Positions 54,302 to 63,905 are shown, numbered from the stretch's first letter. The stretch: DNA of 64,000 bases from Solirubrobacterales bacterium (GCA_003132505.1 PKXY01000034.1:1-64000), one strand, 5' to 3'. The notes: generated from the letters alone by a model not told the origin. Made by a program: numbers and translations.

Positions 54302-55495
54302 GTGAGCGCGGTCGAGCAAGTACCTGCTGAGATCGTGGAGCCCCCCGAGGGCGCGACCCCACTTGCCGTATCGGTCGTCATTCCCTGCCTCAACGAGGAG
54401 GAAAACATCGCGCAGTGCGTCCAAGCCGCCCGTGCGACACTCACGGCCGCCGGTCTCCACGGAGAGGTACTTGTCGTAGACAACGCATCCGAGGACCACA
54501 GTGCCGAGCTCGCGCGCGCCGCGGGCGCGCGCGTCGTATACGAGGGCCGACGCGGATACGGCAGCGCCTACCTCGCCGGCTTTGCCGCAGCGCGGGGCGC
54601 CTACATCGTGATGGCCGACGCTGATCTGACCTACGACTTCGACGACATCCCGCGGTTTGTCGCTGAGCTCGAGGCGGGTGCCGAGTTCGTGATGGGAAAC
54701 CGGATGAACAACATCCAGCCGGGCGCGATGCACTGGGCACACCGCTACATCGGCAATCCGCTGCTGACGGGTGTTCTCAACCTCTTCTACCGAACCGGGG
54801 TCAACGACGCCCACTGCGGTATGCGCGCACTGCGCAAAGATGCGCTGGGCAAGCTCGATCTGCGCACGACCGGCATGGAGTTCGCCTCGGAGATGGTGAT
54901 CCGCGCCGCAAAGGCAGAGCTCGCGATAGCACAGGTCGAGATCGCCTATCACCCGCGGGGTGGGGCGTCAAAGCTGTCGCGATTCCGCGACGGCTGGCGT
55001 CACCTGCGTTTTCTGCTGGTGCACAGCCCGACATACCTCTTCATCCTTCCCGGCACGCTGCTCGCCGGGCTGGGAGCGGTCGCGACGATCACGGTTCTTG
55101 GCCACATCAGCCTGCTGGGACGGGGCTGGGACCTTCACGCCCTGATCGGCGGCGAGCTGTTGACGATCATTGGCGTTCAGGTGCTCGCGCTTGGACTGTG
55201 CGCGCACGCCTACGGCACATATTTCATGGGCGAGAAGGACGCATGGTTTGACGCTATGCGGGCACGGTTCAGGCTTGAGCACGGTCTCGCCATCGGTGGC
55301 CTGATCGCGTTCGGCGGTGTCGTCCTCGGGGCGATCATCATGTACCGCTGGATCCAGCACGGGTTCGGCTCGCTCTCGGAGGAGAACCTCGCGATCGTCG
55401 CCTCCGAGCTCTTGATCGTCGGACTGCAGGTCTTCTTCTCGTCCTTCCTGCTGAGCATTCTCGGCCTTCGTTCGGTCGCGCGCGACAGGTCGTAA
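54302..55495 (+). CDS. GT2 polyprenyl-phosphate glycosyltransferase with membrane tail
   Basis: About 397 residues. A dolichol-phosphate-mannose-synthase-like GT2 domain (SVVIPCLNEEENIAQCVQAA, VLVVDNASEDHSAELA, VYEGRRGYGSAYLAGFAAAR, YIVMADADLTYDFDDIPRFV) is followed by the FYRTGVNDAHCGMRA segment and four membrane helices near 245-395. Such proteins make a polyprenyl-phosphate sugar for outer-face GT-C enzymes; the membrane protein encoded next is a natural user. The start is uncertain: GTG at 54302 gives a family-like N-terminus, ATG at 54239 lies nearer to TAGACT at 54218-54223. Confidence 0.87.
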   Translation: MSAVEQVPAEIVEPPEGATPLAVSVVIPCLNEEENIAQCVQAARATLTAAGLHGEVLVVDNASEDHSAELARAAGARVVYEGRRGYGSAYLAGFAAARGAYIVMADADLTYDFDDIPRFVAELEAGAEFVMGNRMNNIQPGAMHWAHRYIGNPLLTGVLNLFYRTGVNDAHCGMRALRKDALGKLDLRTTGMEFASEMVIRAAKAELAIAQVEIAYHPRGGASKLSRFRDGWRHLRFLLVHSPTYLFILPGTLLAGLGAVATITVLGHISLLGRGWDLHALIGGELLTIIGVQVLALGLCAHAYGTYFMGEKDAWFDAMRARFRLEHGLAIGGLIAFGGVVLGAIIMYRWIQHGFGSLSEENLAIVASELLIVGLQVFFSSFLLSILGLRSVARDRS

Positions 55496-55603
55496 AGACG
55501 CCGCTTCGCGCGGCGCTAGCCGGCCCGCTCGGGCGAGGGGTCGTGAGGGACGGGTAGTGTCCGCAACGCGCCGATCGGATCGCGGCGCAAGACGAGGCTA
55601 GGC

Positions 55604-55609
55604 AGGAGG
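55604..55609 (+). promoter_or_regulatory. Shine-Dalgarno AGGAGG deciding a GTG start
   Basis: AGGAGG lies 9 nt before GTG 55619 and favours it over ATG 55649. Confidence 0.5.
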
Positions 55610-55618
55610 CGCTCCGCA

Positions 55619-58042
55619 GTGTTCGAGCCGAGCTTTGAACAGAACTTCATGGCTTTGCTCGGGATCCCGCTCGCGGTGTGGATCACCGCGCTCGGGACGG
55701 GCTTGGCGATTGAGCGCGTCACACGGGCGGAGCTGGCCAACGCGCTGCTGGTGCCGCTCGGGCTTACCGGCAGTATCTGCCTCGTCTACCCGCTGTATGC
55801 GCTGCACCTGTCGGACGTCCTACCGGTCGTGCTCCTGGTTCTCGTCACCGCGAGCGGGCTGATCTGGGCGCGCGGCGGCGTGCGCAGTCGCCTGAATCCG
55901 GGCCTTCCCGGTCTCGCCGGCCTCGCCGTCTACGTGCTCTTCATGCTGCCCGTGATCGTCGAAGGACACTGGCTCTGGCTCGGCTACAACTTCGACAACG
56001 ACACCTCGGTCCAGTTCCTCATCACCGCTGCGCTCAAGGCGCACGGTACGCAGATGCTGTCAAGTGTGGCCACCGGCGGGCGGGCGGTCGACGTCTACTT
56101 CGCGACCGGCTACCCGATCGGCGCGCATGCCCTGCTCGCGACGCTTAGCGGCTTGCTCCACAGCGATCCGGCGGTCGTCTACCAGGGCTTCCTCAGCTCG
56201 CTCGCGGCGATCATCGGGTTGACGGTCGCCGCCGCGTCAGTGCGCGCGATCGGCGCGCGCCGAGCCGCGATGCTCGGCTTGGCGGCGGCTGCCGCGAACC
56301 TGTTCTTCCAGTACGCCTACCAGGGCACGATCAAGGAGATCGCGACCGCCACGGCGACGATCGCCGCGTTCGCCATCGCGACGGAGGCGATCCGCGCGCG
56401 CCGCGCGTATTCGGGCGTCGCCGTCGCCGCGGCACCGCTCGCCGCGATCCTATGCACTTACGGCGTTGCAGGTGCCCCCTACGTGCTCGCTGCGATCGGC
56501 GCCGTCGTCGTGCAGCTGGTGGTCGTCGAGCGCCGCCTTCCCCGGCCGTCCTGGCTGGCGCCGGGGCTGCTCGGTGGGGCGCTGATCATCGCCCTCTCGA
56601 TCCCGGCCGTCGTCGAGTTCAAGACGCTCTTCAACGTCGCGAAAGCCGTCGTCGGTAGCGTCGGCAGCGCCGGCAGCGCCGGCGGCGCCGTGAGCACCCT
56701 GGGGACGCTGGAGCGAGCCTTGCCGCTGAGCCAGATCAGCGGCGTCTGGCTCGACGGCGACTTCCGCATACCGGTCGTCGCCGAGCCGGCCGCAACTCTC
56801 ACCGCGCTCGCGAGTGCCTTGATCCTGCTGCTGCTGATCCCCGGCGTCCTCTCGAGCCTGCGCCGGCGCGAGGCGGCCCCGTTCCTGGCCGTCGTCACGA
56901 CTGGTCTCGTGCTCTTGATCGTCGATCCGCGCGTCACGCCCTACGCCGCCGGCAAGCTCTTCGCGATGGCGAGCCCGGTCGTGGTGTGGGTCGCTGGAAT
57001 CGGCCTCTTCGCGCTGACATGGCGAAAGCTGCGGTGGCCGACGATCGCGGTGGGTCTGGCGCTGACGCTCGCGATCCTCGCCTCGGACATGCTCGCCTAC
57101 CACGAGGACCAGATCTCCCCGACCAACAGGATGCTCGCGATGGAGGCGGTCGGCGACTATTTTGCGGGCCGCGGCCCGGTGCTGTTCAACGAGTCGGACG
57201 AGTTCATCAGGTACTTCGCGCGCGCGGCCGAGGTCAACCCGGCATTTGACTCGCTCAGCCTGCGTCAAGCGATCCTGATCAATCCCACGAACAAGTTCAA
57301 CGCGTACTTCGATCTCGATCAGGAGACGCTCCCCTACGTCGAGAGCTGGCCGGTGATCGTGACGCGCCGCTCGCCGGTCGCGAGCCGGCCACCGGCCAAC
57401 TACAAGCTCGCCTACACGAGCGAGTTCTACGACGGCTGGGAACGGCAGGCGACGCCAAAGGTTCTCGCCCAACTGCCGCTCCAGAGCGAATGGTCGGCGA
57501 CCGCGATCCCCACCTGCACGGCGATCGGATCACTCATCAACGGCGCACCACGCGGCAGCGAGCTCGTGCAGGCGCTGATTCCGCCTTCGACCGGCTTCCC
57601 TATCCTGTACGCCAAGGAGCGCCCGGGCAGCTGGGGATATCAGTCCAATCCACCGTACACGGTCACGCCGTACGGGCCCGGATTCATCGAACAGGCGGTG
57701 GATGTGCCTGTGGCGGGCACCTACCAGGCGTGGGTGCAGGGAAGCTTTCCGCGCCCGGTGAACGTCCTCGTGGACGGCCGCACGGTCGGCACGGTGGACG
57801 GCATGGACTCGATTGGCCAGTGGGCGCAGGCGGCGACCATCCACATGACCGCGGGCCGGCACGAGCTCGCCATCCATCGTGGCGGCGGCCGCGTCTTCCC
57901 GGGCGACGGCTCGCCGAACAGCTGGATCGGATACGCGACGCTACGCGAGGTCGGTCCCGAGGTGCTCCACACCGTGCCGCTCGCGCAGTGGCGCTCGCTC
58001 TGCGGCCAGGCTGCGGACTGGATCGAGCTCGTGCGCCCGTGA
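55619..58042 (+). CDS. Large membrane protein, probable GT-C transferase with C-terminal beta-sandwich
   Basis: An 807-residue protein with about twelve to fourteen membrane helices (10-490). The first large outside loop holds NFDNDTSVQFLITAALKAHG and AVDVYFATGYPIGAHALLA, with acidic residues where GT-C enzymes have their catalytic site. A Gly/Ser/Ala-rich stretch (GSVGSAGSAGGAVS, about 348-361) links helices. The last 300 residues are soluble; their end (AVDVPVAGTYQAWVQGSFPR, VLVDGRTVGTVDG, GRHELAIHRGGGRVFPGDGS) looks like a carbohydrate-binding jelly roll. It probably works with the GT2 before it. Confidence 0.78.
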   Translation: MFEPSFEQNFMALLGIPLAVWITALGTGLAIERVTRAELANALLVPLGLTGSICLVYPLYALHLSDVLPVVLLVLVTASGLIWARGGVRSRLNPGLPGLAGLAVYVLFMLPVIVEGHWLWLGYNFDNDTSVQFLITAALKAHGTQMLSSVATGGRAVDVYFATGYPIGAHALLATLSGLLHSDPAVVYQGFLSSLAAIIGLTVAAASVRAIGARRAAMLGLAAAAANLFFQYAYQGTIKEIATATATIAAFAIATEAIRARRAYSGVAVAAAPLAAILCTYGVAGAPYVLAAIGAVVVQLVVVERRLPRPSWLAPGLLGGALIIALSIPAVVEFKTLFNVAKAVVGSVGSAGSAGGAVSTLGTLERALPLSQISGVWLDGDFRIPVVAEPAATLTALASALILLLLIPGVLSSLRRREAAPFLAVVTTGLVLLIVDPRVTPYAAGKLFAMASPVVVWVAGIGLFALTWRKLRWPTIAVGLALTLAILASDMLAYHEDQISPTNRMLAMEAVGDYFAGRGPVLFNESDEFIRYFARAAEVNPAFDSLSLRQAILINPTNKFNAYFDLDQETLPYVESWPVIVTRRSPVASRPPANYKLAYTSEFYDGWERQATPKVLAQLPLQSEWSATAIPTCTAIGSLINGAPRGSELVQALIPPSTGFPILYAKERPGSWGYQSNPPYTVTPYGPGFIEQAVDVPVAGTYQAWVQGSFPRPVNVLVDGRTVGTVDGMDSIGQWAQAATIHMTAGRHELAIHRGGGRVFPGDGSPNSWIGYATLREVGPEVLHTVPLAQWRSLCGQAADWIELVRP

Positions 58043-58375
58043 GCGCGACCCCCAACTCATCGCAAAAAAAGATCCCTAGACTGGGGTTGCGGCGCTACCC
58101 GGCCGGCGCGGGCGCGTTGCTGGGCACGATGGCACGGCGCAAACTAGTGAGCACGGTCGAGGAAACCACCAACTTCGCTGCCAGGCCCCTCGGTCGTCGG
58201 CTCAGGGCTCCTGGCCGTCAGCCTGCGAGTCTTCTTCCCGTCGTTCCTTGGTTTGGGTCGCGCTCATCCCGGCGCGCCGCGATAGCTTCTTGCGTCTAGC
58301 TGCGTGCTGTCGGCTTGAGCACGATGCTGCGGCGGCTGCCCATCAGCGAGCGGCGCATGCTGAGCTCGTCGGCCG
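58043..58375 (+). other. 333-bp gap with a promoter-like element and a doubtful small ORF
   Basis: At 58048-58063 ACCCCCAACTCATCGC, then an A7 run and TAGACT at 58077-58082, resembles the promoter at 24030-24062. A TTG at 58087 opens a frame of about 70 codons to 58299 (inner ATG giving MARRKLVSTVEETTNF), but its third-position GC is lower than in nearby genes and I see no family. The rest, up to the GT2 gene at 58376, holds nothing that I recognise. Confidence 0.45.
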
Positions 58376-59341
58376 ATGAGCCGCCCCACCGTCACGGTAG
58401 CGATCCCGGTGCTCAATGGCGGCGAGCTGCTGATCGGCACGCTCGCGGCGATTCGCGCCCAACGGGTTGACGCCGATGTGGAGGTCCTGGTGTCGGACTC
58501 GGGCTCGACTGATGGCTCAGCGAAGCGCGCCCGTGAGTATGACGCCCGCGTGATCGAGATCGACCGCTCCGCCTTCAGTCACGGCGCGACGCGCAACCTG
58601 CTGCTGGCGGAGGCGCAAGGAAGCCATGTCGCACTGCTTACGCAGGACGCCGCGCCGGCTGACGAAAATTGGCTTGCGCAAATGCTCGGCGGGTTCGAGC
58701 AGGCAGCCGACGTCGCGCTCGTCTACGGCCCCTACCGGGCACGCCCCGGGGCCTCGCCGGCCGTGCGCCGCGAGCTCGACCGCTGGTTCGGCTCGCTCGC
58801 CGCCGGCGTCGAGCGGCTCGGCCCGGATGAGCGTGACCTGTCGCCGGTCGATCTGATGGGCCGGCGCGGCTTCTTCAGCGATGCGAATTCGTGCATCGCG
58901 CGCTCAGCGTGGGAGCGCGTGCCGTTTCGCGACATCGCCTACGCCGAGGATCGTGCTCTAGCGCTCGACATGCTGCGCGCCGGCTACGCAAAGGTCTATG
59001 AACCTCGTGCCGCCGTGTTGCACTCGCACGATTACCGCGCCGGACAGCGGTTCCGTCGAGCGTTCGACGAATCGCGCGGCGTGCGCGAAGTGTACGGCTG
59101 GCGTGAACCGGCGACGCCGCGCTATCTCGTCTCCCAGGTCCGCGGAGAGCTGGGTGCACTGAGACGTGAGGGCGCCGGCCTTGTAACGGTCGCGCTCGCC
59201 GCTCGTGACCAGCTGATCCGCCTCGCCGGAGCGGTGCTCGGCGCTCGGTCGGACTGGCTGCCGATCGCCGTCGAGCGGCGCTGCTCGCTCGAGGGCACTG
59301 CCGCGAGCCGCCGACCACGCGATCGGGCGGCCCGCTCATGA
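58376..59341 (+). CDS. GT2 rhamnosyltransferase-like glycosyltransferase
   Basis: A 321-residue GT2 enzyme: TVTVAIPVLNGGELLIGTLA, VEVLVSDSGSTDGSAKRARE, FSHGATRNLLLAEAQG and ALLTQDAAPADENWLAQML, a form common in rhamnosyltransferases. FRDIAYAEDRALALDMLRAG is the acceptor-side ED block. The C-terminal region is basic and alanine-rich. The next gene starts within its stop codon (ATGA), so the pair is coupled. Confidence 0.87.
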   Translation: MSRPTVTVAIPVLNGGELLIGTLAAIRAQRVDADVEVLVSDSGSTDGSAKRAREYDARVIEIDRSAFSHGATRNLLLAEAQGSHVALLTQDAAPADENWLAQMLGGFEQAADVALVYGPYRARPGASPAVRRELDRWFGSLAAGVERLGPDERDLSPVDLMGRRGFFSDANSCIARSAWERVPFRDIAYAEDRALALDMLRAGYAKVYEPRAAVLHSHDYRAGQRFRRAFDESRGVREVYGWREPATPRYLVSQVRGELGALRREGAGLVTVALAARDQLIRLAGAVLGARSDWLPIAVERRCSLEGTAASRRPRDRAARS

Positions 59342-61383
59342 CCGAGGACCCCAAGGACGACGCTGGCACCCGAGCGCTCGACGGCGGCGCGAGCGGCCCG
59401 CTCGCGAACATTTGGCGGCGGGTTGTTCTGACCTGGAAGTACCACGGCCCGTGGAGCCTCGCGTTCCGCATGCTGACGTTTCCGTTGCGCGCGACGCCCC
59501 TGCGTAGCCGGCTCAGGGTCGATCGTCTTGGCGATGAGATCCTGATTCGTGCGCGCCGTTGGTACCGACGCAATGGCAGGCCGGTTACCGTGGTGATCCC
59601 GAGTTATCGCGACCTGGAGTGCGTGCGTGCTCTGGTGCGCTCGATTCGACGCACTACGCCTCGCAGCCGGGTGCGAATCATCGTGAGCGATGATTGCAGT
59701 GGCCCGACGCATGTCGCCGCGCTCCATCGCATTCGCGGGATCGAAGTGATCGAAAGCGATCGCAATAGCGGATTCGCCGCGAATGTGAACCGCGGTCTGC
59801 GCGCCGCCGATCCGGAGCTCGACGTCATCGTCCTCAACTCGGACATGCTCGTGAGGCGGGGCTGGCTGGCGGTGCTCCAGTACTGCTCGCTCGAGGCTGA
59901 TTATGTCGGCATTGTCGGCGCAAGGCTGCTGTATCCCGACGGGCGCATCCAGTTCGCCGGGACGGTGCGCAACCTCGACGCCCCGCAGTGGTTCGACCAT
60001 CGCTACCGATTCAAGCCGGCGGCCTTTGGCCCGGCCTCGGTTCCCCAGCCTGTGCTGGCGGTGACCGGGGCCTGTATGTACATCCGCCGCGCGCTGCTCG
60101 ACGAGATCGGCGAACTCGACGAGAGCTATTCGATGGCTTATGAGGATGTCGACTACTGCCTGCGCTGCTGGCAGTCGGGGCGGCGCGTCCAGTACGCGCC
60201 GTCGGCCGTCATCGAGCATCGCGAATCGGTGTCGCGTGGCAGCGAGGTCGGCGATCGCGAGCGGGATTCCCAGCACTACTTCTGGCGGCGCTGGGGCGAA
60301 TTTTTCGACGCGCGGAGCGTGCGGACCAGCGATGCGGGGCTGCGCATCGTCTACGTAACCGAGGACACGGGGATCGGTGGCGGGCACCGCGACGTCTTCG
60401 AGCACCTGAACCGTCTCGCTGACCGCGGCCACGACGCGACGCTCTTTACCCTCGGAGCCGCACCGGAGTGGTTCGATCTGCGTGTGCCCGTGCGCACGTT
60501 TGAGGACTACGAGGCGCTGGTCGACGCGCTCGCGCCACTTAATGCGATCAAGGTCGCGACCTGGTGGAACACGGCGGCGCCCGTGTGGCTTGCGAGCGTG
60601 GTTCGTGGGATCCCGGTCTACTTCGTGCAAGACATCGAAACGAGCTACTACGCCGACAACGAGCGTGCACGATTCGCAGTGCTTGCGTCCTATCGCCATG
60701 AGTTTCGCTACATGACGATCTCGGGTTGGAACCGCGATCGGCTACGCGAGCTCGGCCTCGACGCGAAGGTGATCCCGCCGGGTATCGATCTCGAGAACTT
60801 CCACCCGCGCGAAGCCGTGCAGCGCCGTGAGGACATGGTCCTTGCGCTGGGCCGGACAAACCCGCTGAAAAACTTCCCACTCACGCTCGCCGCCTGGCAC
60901 GGTCTGCCGGCGCCGCGGCCTGAGCTGTGCTTGTTCGGGATCGAGCCCGAGCTGGCAAGCGAGCCCGGGATCGTCTACGAGCGGGCGCCTTCAGATGCGC
61001 GCGTGAACGAGCTGATGTGTGCGGCGACGGTGTTCGTTCAGACGTCCACACACGAGGGTTTCTGTCTCCCCGCGCTCGAAGCGATGGCCTGTGGAGCGGC
61101 GGTGGTCTGTACCGACGCGCACGGCAATCGCGATTTCTGCGTCGATGGCGTCAATTGCCTGATGCCAAGTGGTCGCGTCGACGACGTCCGCGCCGCAATC
61201 GCGCGTTTGCTCGCCGACCCGGCACTCCGCGGCCAACTCGCGACGTCCGGGATTGCCACGGCCGCCGAATACGCCTGGGAGCTCCGCATCGACGTTCTCG
61301 AGCGCTTCCTCGAGGAGACCGCAGCCCATCGGCCGAGCCTGGACAGCGCCGCCGTCCCCGAGATTCGTAAGCAAGCTAGGTGA
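59338..61383 (+). CDS. Fused GT2-GT4 glycosyltransferase
   Basis: A 681-residue two-enzyme chain. The GT2 part (about 82-300) has VTVVIPSYRDLECVRALVRS, IIVSDDCSGPTHVAAL, VIVLNSDMLVRRGWL, VLAVTGACMYIRRAL and SYSMAYEDVDYCLRCWQSG. The GT4 part (about 345-670) has RIVYVTEDTGIGGGHRDVFE, YFVQDIETSYYADNERARF (as in WsaF-like rhamnosyltransferases), LGRTNPLKNFPLTLAAW and EGFCLPALEAMACGAAVVC (E-x7-E). Two successive sugar additions are likely. Confidence 0.88.
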   Translation: MTEDPKDDAGTRALDGGASGPLANIWRRVVLTWKYHGPWSLAFRMLTFPLRATPLRSRLRVDRLGDEILIRARRWYRRNGRPVTVVIPSYRDLECVRALVRSIRRTTPRSRVRIIVSDDCSGPTHVAALHRIRGIEVIESDRNSGFAANVNRGLRAADPELDVIVLNSDMLVRRGWLAVLQYCSLEADYVGIVGARLLYPDGRIQFAGTVRNLDAPQWFDHRYRFKPAAFGPASVPQPVLAVTGACMYIRRALLDEIGELDESYSMAYEDVDYCLRCWQSGRRVQYAPSAVIEHRESVSRGSEVGDRERDSQHYFWRRWGEFFDARSVRTSDAGLRIVYVTEDTGIGGGHRDVFEHLNRLADRGHDATLFTLGAAPEWFDLRVPVRTFEDYEALVDALAPLNAIKVATWWNTAAPVWLASVVRGIPVYFVQDIETSYYADNERARFAVLASYRHEFRYMTISGWNRDRLRELGLDAKVIPPGIDLENFHPREAVQRREDMVLALGRTNPLKNFPLTLAAWHGLPAPRPELCLFGIEPELASEPGIVYERAPSDARVNELMCAATVFVQTSTHEGFCLPALEAMACGAAVVCTDAHGNRDFCVDGVNCLMPSGRVDDVRAAIARLLADPALRGQLATSGIATAAEYAWELRIDVLERFLEETAAHRPSLDSAAVPEIRKQAR

Positions 61384-61441
61384 GGGCCGTTGCGATCGCG
61401 GCGTCTTCTTGGCTGCGCTGCGCCCCACGTCCCGTTTGCGG

Positions 61442-63838
61442 TCAGTGCACCTCATCGAGGTCTGGTCCGGCCGCGAGGTGCTGGGTCATGTAGCTGCGGT
61501 TCAAGCTGGCGAAGTGCAGGTCGAAGACCTCGCCTGGGGTAGTGGCAGGAAGCGGAAGCGGTGCCGGGTTGCGGGTCAGCCTGCGCAGGAGCCGTGCCTG
61601 ACCGATGAAAAGACGCTTTAGCCACGGTCGGCTTGCTACGGCGAGCAGCGCGCGCTGTGCCTCAGCGTCGAGCAGGCCGTTGGGCCGGACGAGGAGTTGA
61701 CCGTCTCTGCTGATCCCATTCCAAAGCTCGTCGTACTTGCGGTGGATGTCCGCGCGGTCAAGCTCACTGTCGAGCAGTTCATTTGCGACGCGGCGAGCCT
61801 CGCGGGGCGGTGCAGCCATCGCATGCTCATATGTTTCGATGAGCCGCTCGGCCGCCGTCTGCCAGCTCAGGCGCTGCGCACGCTCACGGATCAGGTCGAC
61901 GTGCGCTTCGACCGCATCAGGATCTTCGAGAAGCTTCATCACGCGCGTAGCGCTCTCCGCGGGGTCCCATGGAACGATCGTCGCGACGCCTGCGGGCTGC
62001 AGTTCGGCGAGCGCGGTCGTGCTCGCAAAGATGCATGGGCGCCCATAGGCGGCCGCCTCAAACGGCATCAAGCCTAGGCCCTCTCGCGTGCTCGGATGAC
62101 ACACGGCCACCGAGTTCTCGATCATCCAGGCCTTCTCTGGCTCCGAGACCCAGGGAAGGGACAGCACCGCATCGGCCAGGTCGGGATTAGATGCCATGAA
62201 TCGCGCCTCCTCACCCGCCGATGAGCCGTGGTTGGCGCGAGGCCCGGCAAACACGATCGCGCCCGGCCAGTCGTGCTCCCGACGCATCGCGGCGAGCAAC
62301 TCCAGCGCGAAGATCCGGTTCTTGTGGTGAAGGTCGGTGCCGATCGACACCATGAACGGCTTGCCGGCAAGCCGTTCGATGCTCGCGGGACGGGCGCGCT
62401 GGCTCCCGGCGGAGTAAGAGTATGTGACGCCCGGATGGACGACGACGGTCTGCGCCGGTTCCACGAGTTGCTCGTGCAGAGCGTCATCCGCCGCGTCACG
62501 AGACAGAAACGCGACACGGTCCGCGAGCGCGAGCGCGAGCCGCGTCACCAGGCGATAGTGCTGCCAATGCGCGAACGATGGGAAGTAGCTCGCGTTGTCG
62601 TAGGCGATCAGATCGAGGTGAGTGATGACGAGGCGATGGCCGAGGCTGCGCAATAAGCCGAGGTCGGCCGAGCTCGAAACCTGGAACGGTCGGTGAACGA
62701 CGTCGGTCGGCTTGAGGTCCGCGGTTCCATGTTCGACGAGCGTGATGTCCATCTCGTTGAGACCGTCGCGGGCGAAGTCGGCAAGGTCGTGGGGGACGAT
62801 GACCCTCAGCGTGAGCGAATCGAGCGCGGCGAGCGCGCGAATTGTTTCGAGCACGATCACGTGCGTGCCGGTCGGTGAGGCGACGAGACTGCGTCCGTCG
62901 ATTGTCAGCGACATGCCGTTCAGGGCGCGCCGCGCCCGCGCGAGCGCGGCGGGCAGCGGACGGTCCGTTTCCAGCTCCGAGTCGTCGAGCGTTGGCGAGA
63001 AGAACGGGTATCGCGTCGCGATGATCGGATCCGTGGTCGCCTCGCGCGCACGGGGCAGCTCGTCTGCGGCGAGCGCACCCGACGAGTGCTGGGACACGAA
63101 CACGTCGTCGGCTGCAACGTGCACGAGGCCGCATGCCACGCAGCGCTGCGAGAAGTCCACGACCGCCGACTCGATCGAGGCAAGCGATGGATCGAAGCCG
63201 CCGACGAGATCGAGCGCGTCCCGTCGCAGGTACGCCGCGCGTCCAACTGCCGTGGGGATGCGGGGGTGGTGGTACAGCGCGTGCGCCGCCACAGCTGCGC
63301 TCGCATCGTCGATCGTCAGGGCTCTGAAATGGCTCGGTACGTTCCGCTCAGGCACGGAAAGGATGCCGGCGTCGTTGCTGAGCGCGCTCGAGCTCGCGGT
63401 GTGGGAGTCGGCGTAGGCCGCGCGACGCAGTCCCTCGAGCCAGCCTGCGCCAACCATGCAGTCGTCGCGTAGGAGCACGACATCGGCGGGCGCGGCGGCA
63501 GCAATCGCGGCTGCGAGATTTGTCGACGGCCCGAGCTGTTCGGGAGGCATGTGAATAACCGTGCGATCGCCAGCGACTTCCCGCAGGATCGCCGCCGTTG
63601 CCGGATCGGCGCTCGCGAGCTCGGCCACGAGAATCGGGATCTCCGGCGCGGTGTGCGCGACGACGCTCGTCAGGCACAGTGCCAAGACCGCCGGTGAACT
63701 CTCGGCCGCGATGCACACGACACTGTCACCGCGCGGAGACCCAGCTGACTCTCCGGCGTGTATTGCGCGCGAATCCGACCAGGGTCCCCGGGCGACCGTC
63801 GCACGGGCGACGTCGCTTTCGTCACCGTCGTGATTCAT
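61442..63838 (-). CDS. Large fused glycosyltransferase (GT2-like plus GT4)
   Basis: About 798 residues from ATG at 63838. The N-terminal module (40-290) is GT2-like: SVVCIAAESSPAVLALCLTS, VVLLRDDCMVGAGWLEGLRR and LRRDALDLVGGFDPSLASIE. The middle module (about 315-690) is GT4: SLTIDGRSLVASPTGTHVIV, RPASIERLAGKPFMVSIGTD, then LHHKNRIFALELL and EGLGLMPFEAAAYGRPCIFA. A C-terminal extension of about 100 residues (RADIHRKYDELWNGISRDGQ) is not recognised. Key motifs of GT4 are whole; the GT2 metal site is less typical. The open frame continues to 63985 over the divergent gene. Confidence 0.82.
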   Translation of the reverse strand: MNHDGDESDVARATVARGPWSDSRAIHAGESAGSPRGDSVVCIAAESSPAVLALCLTSVVAHTAPEIPILVAELASADPATAAILREVAGDRTVIHMPPEQLGPSTNLAAAIAAAAPADVVLLRDDCMVGAGWLEGLRRAAYADSHTASSSALSNDAGILSVPERNVPSHFRALTIDDASAAVAAHALYHHPRIPTAVGRAAYLRRDALDLVGGFDPSLASIESAVVDFSQRCVACGLVHVAADDVFVSQHSSGALAADELPRAREATTDPIIATRYPFFSPTLDDSELETDRPLPAALARARRALNGMSLTIDGRSLVASPTGTHVIVLETIRALAALDSLTLRVIVPHDLADFARDGLNEMDITLVEHGTADLKPTDVVHRPFQVSSSADLGLLRSLGHRLVITHLDLIAYDNASYFPSFAHWQHYRLVTRLALALADRVAFLSRDAADDALHEQLVEPAQTVVVHPGVTYSYSAGSQRARPASIERLAGKPFMVSIGTDLHHKNRIFALELLAAMRREHDWPGAIVFAGPRANHGSSAGEEARFMASNPDLADAVLSLPWVSEPEKAWMIENSVAVCHPSTREGLGLMPFEAAAYGRPCIFASTTALAELQPAGVATIVPWDPAESATRVMKLLEDPDAVEAHVDLIRERAQRLSWQTAAERLIETYEHAMAAPPREARRVANELLDSELDRADIHRKYDELWNGISRDGQLLVRPNGLLDAEAQRALLAVASRPWLKRLFIGQARLLRRLTRNPAPLPLPATTPGEVFDLHFASLNRSYMTQHLAAGPDLDEVH

Positions 63839-63905
63839 TGGCCTAGCATCGCGGATCTCGGCGGCGTCTGTCGGTCCACGAGCGTCGAGCGACCATCGCT
63901 GTCGG

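Noticed and set aside
56655-56690. GGCAGCGCC-type short repeats
   Set aside because: They encode a Gly/Ser/Ala linker in frame and need no separate function.
56450-57472. 340-residue minus-strand frame
   Set aside because: Antisense to the membrane transferase; Arg/Asp/Glu/Gly-rich shadow.
59122-60699. 525-residue minus-strand frame
   Set aside because: Antisense to the GT2-GT4 fusion; no motif.
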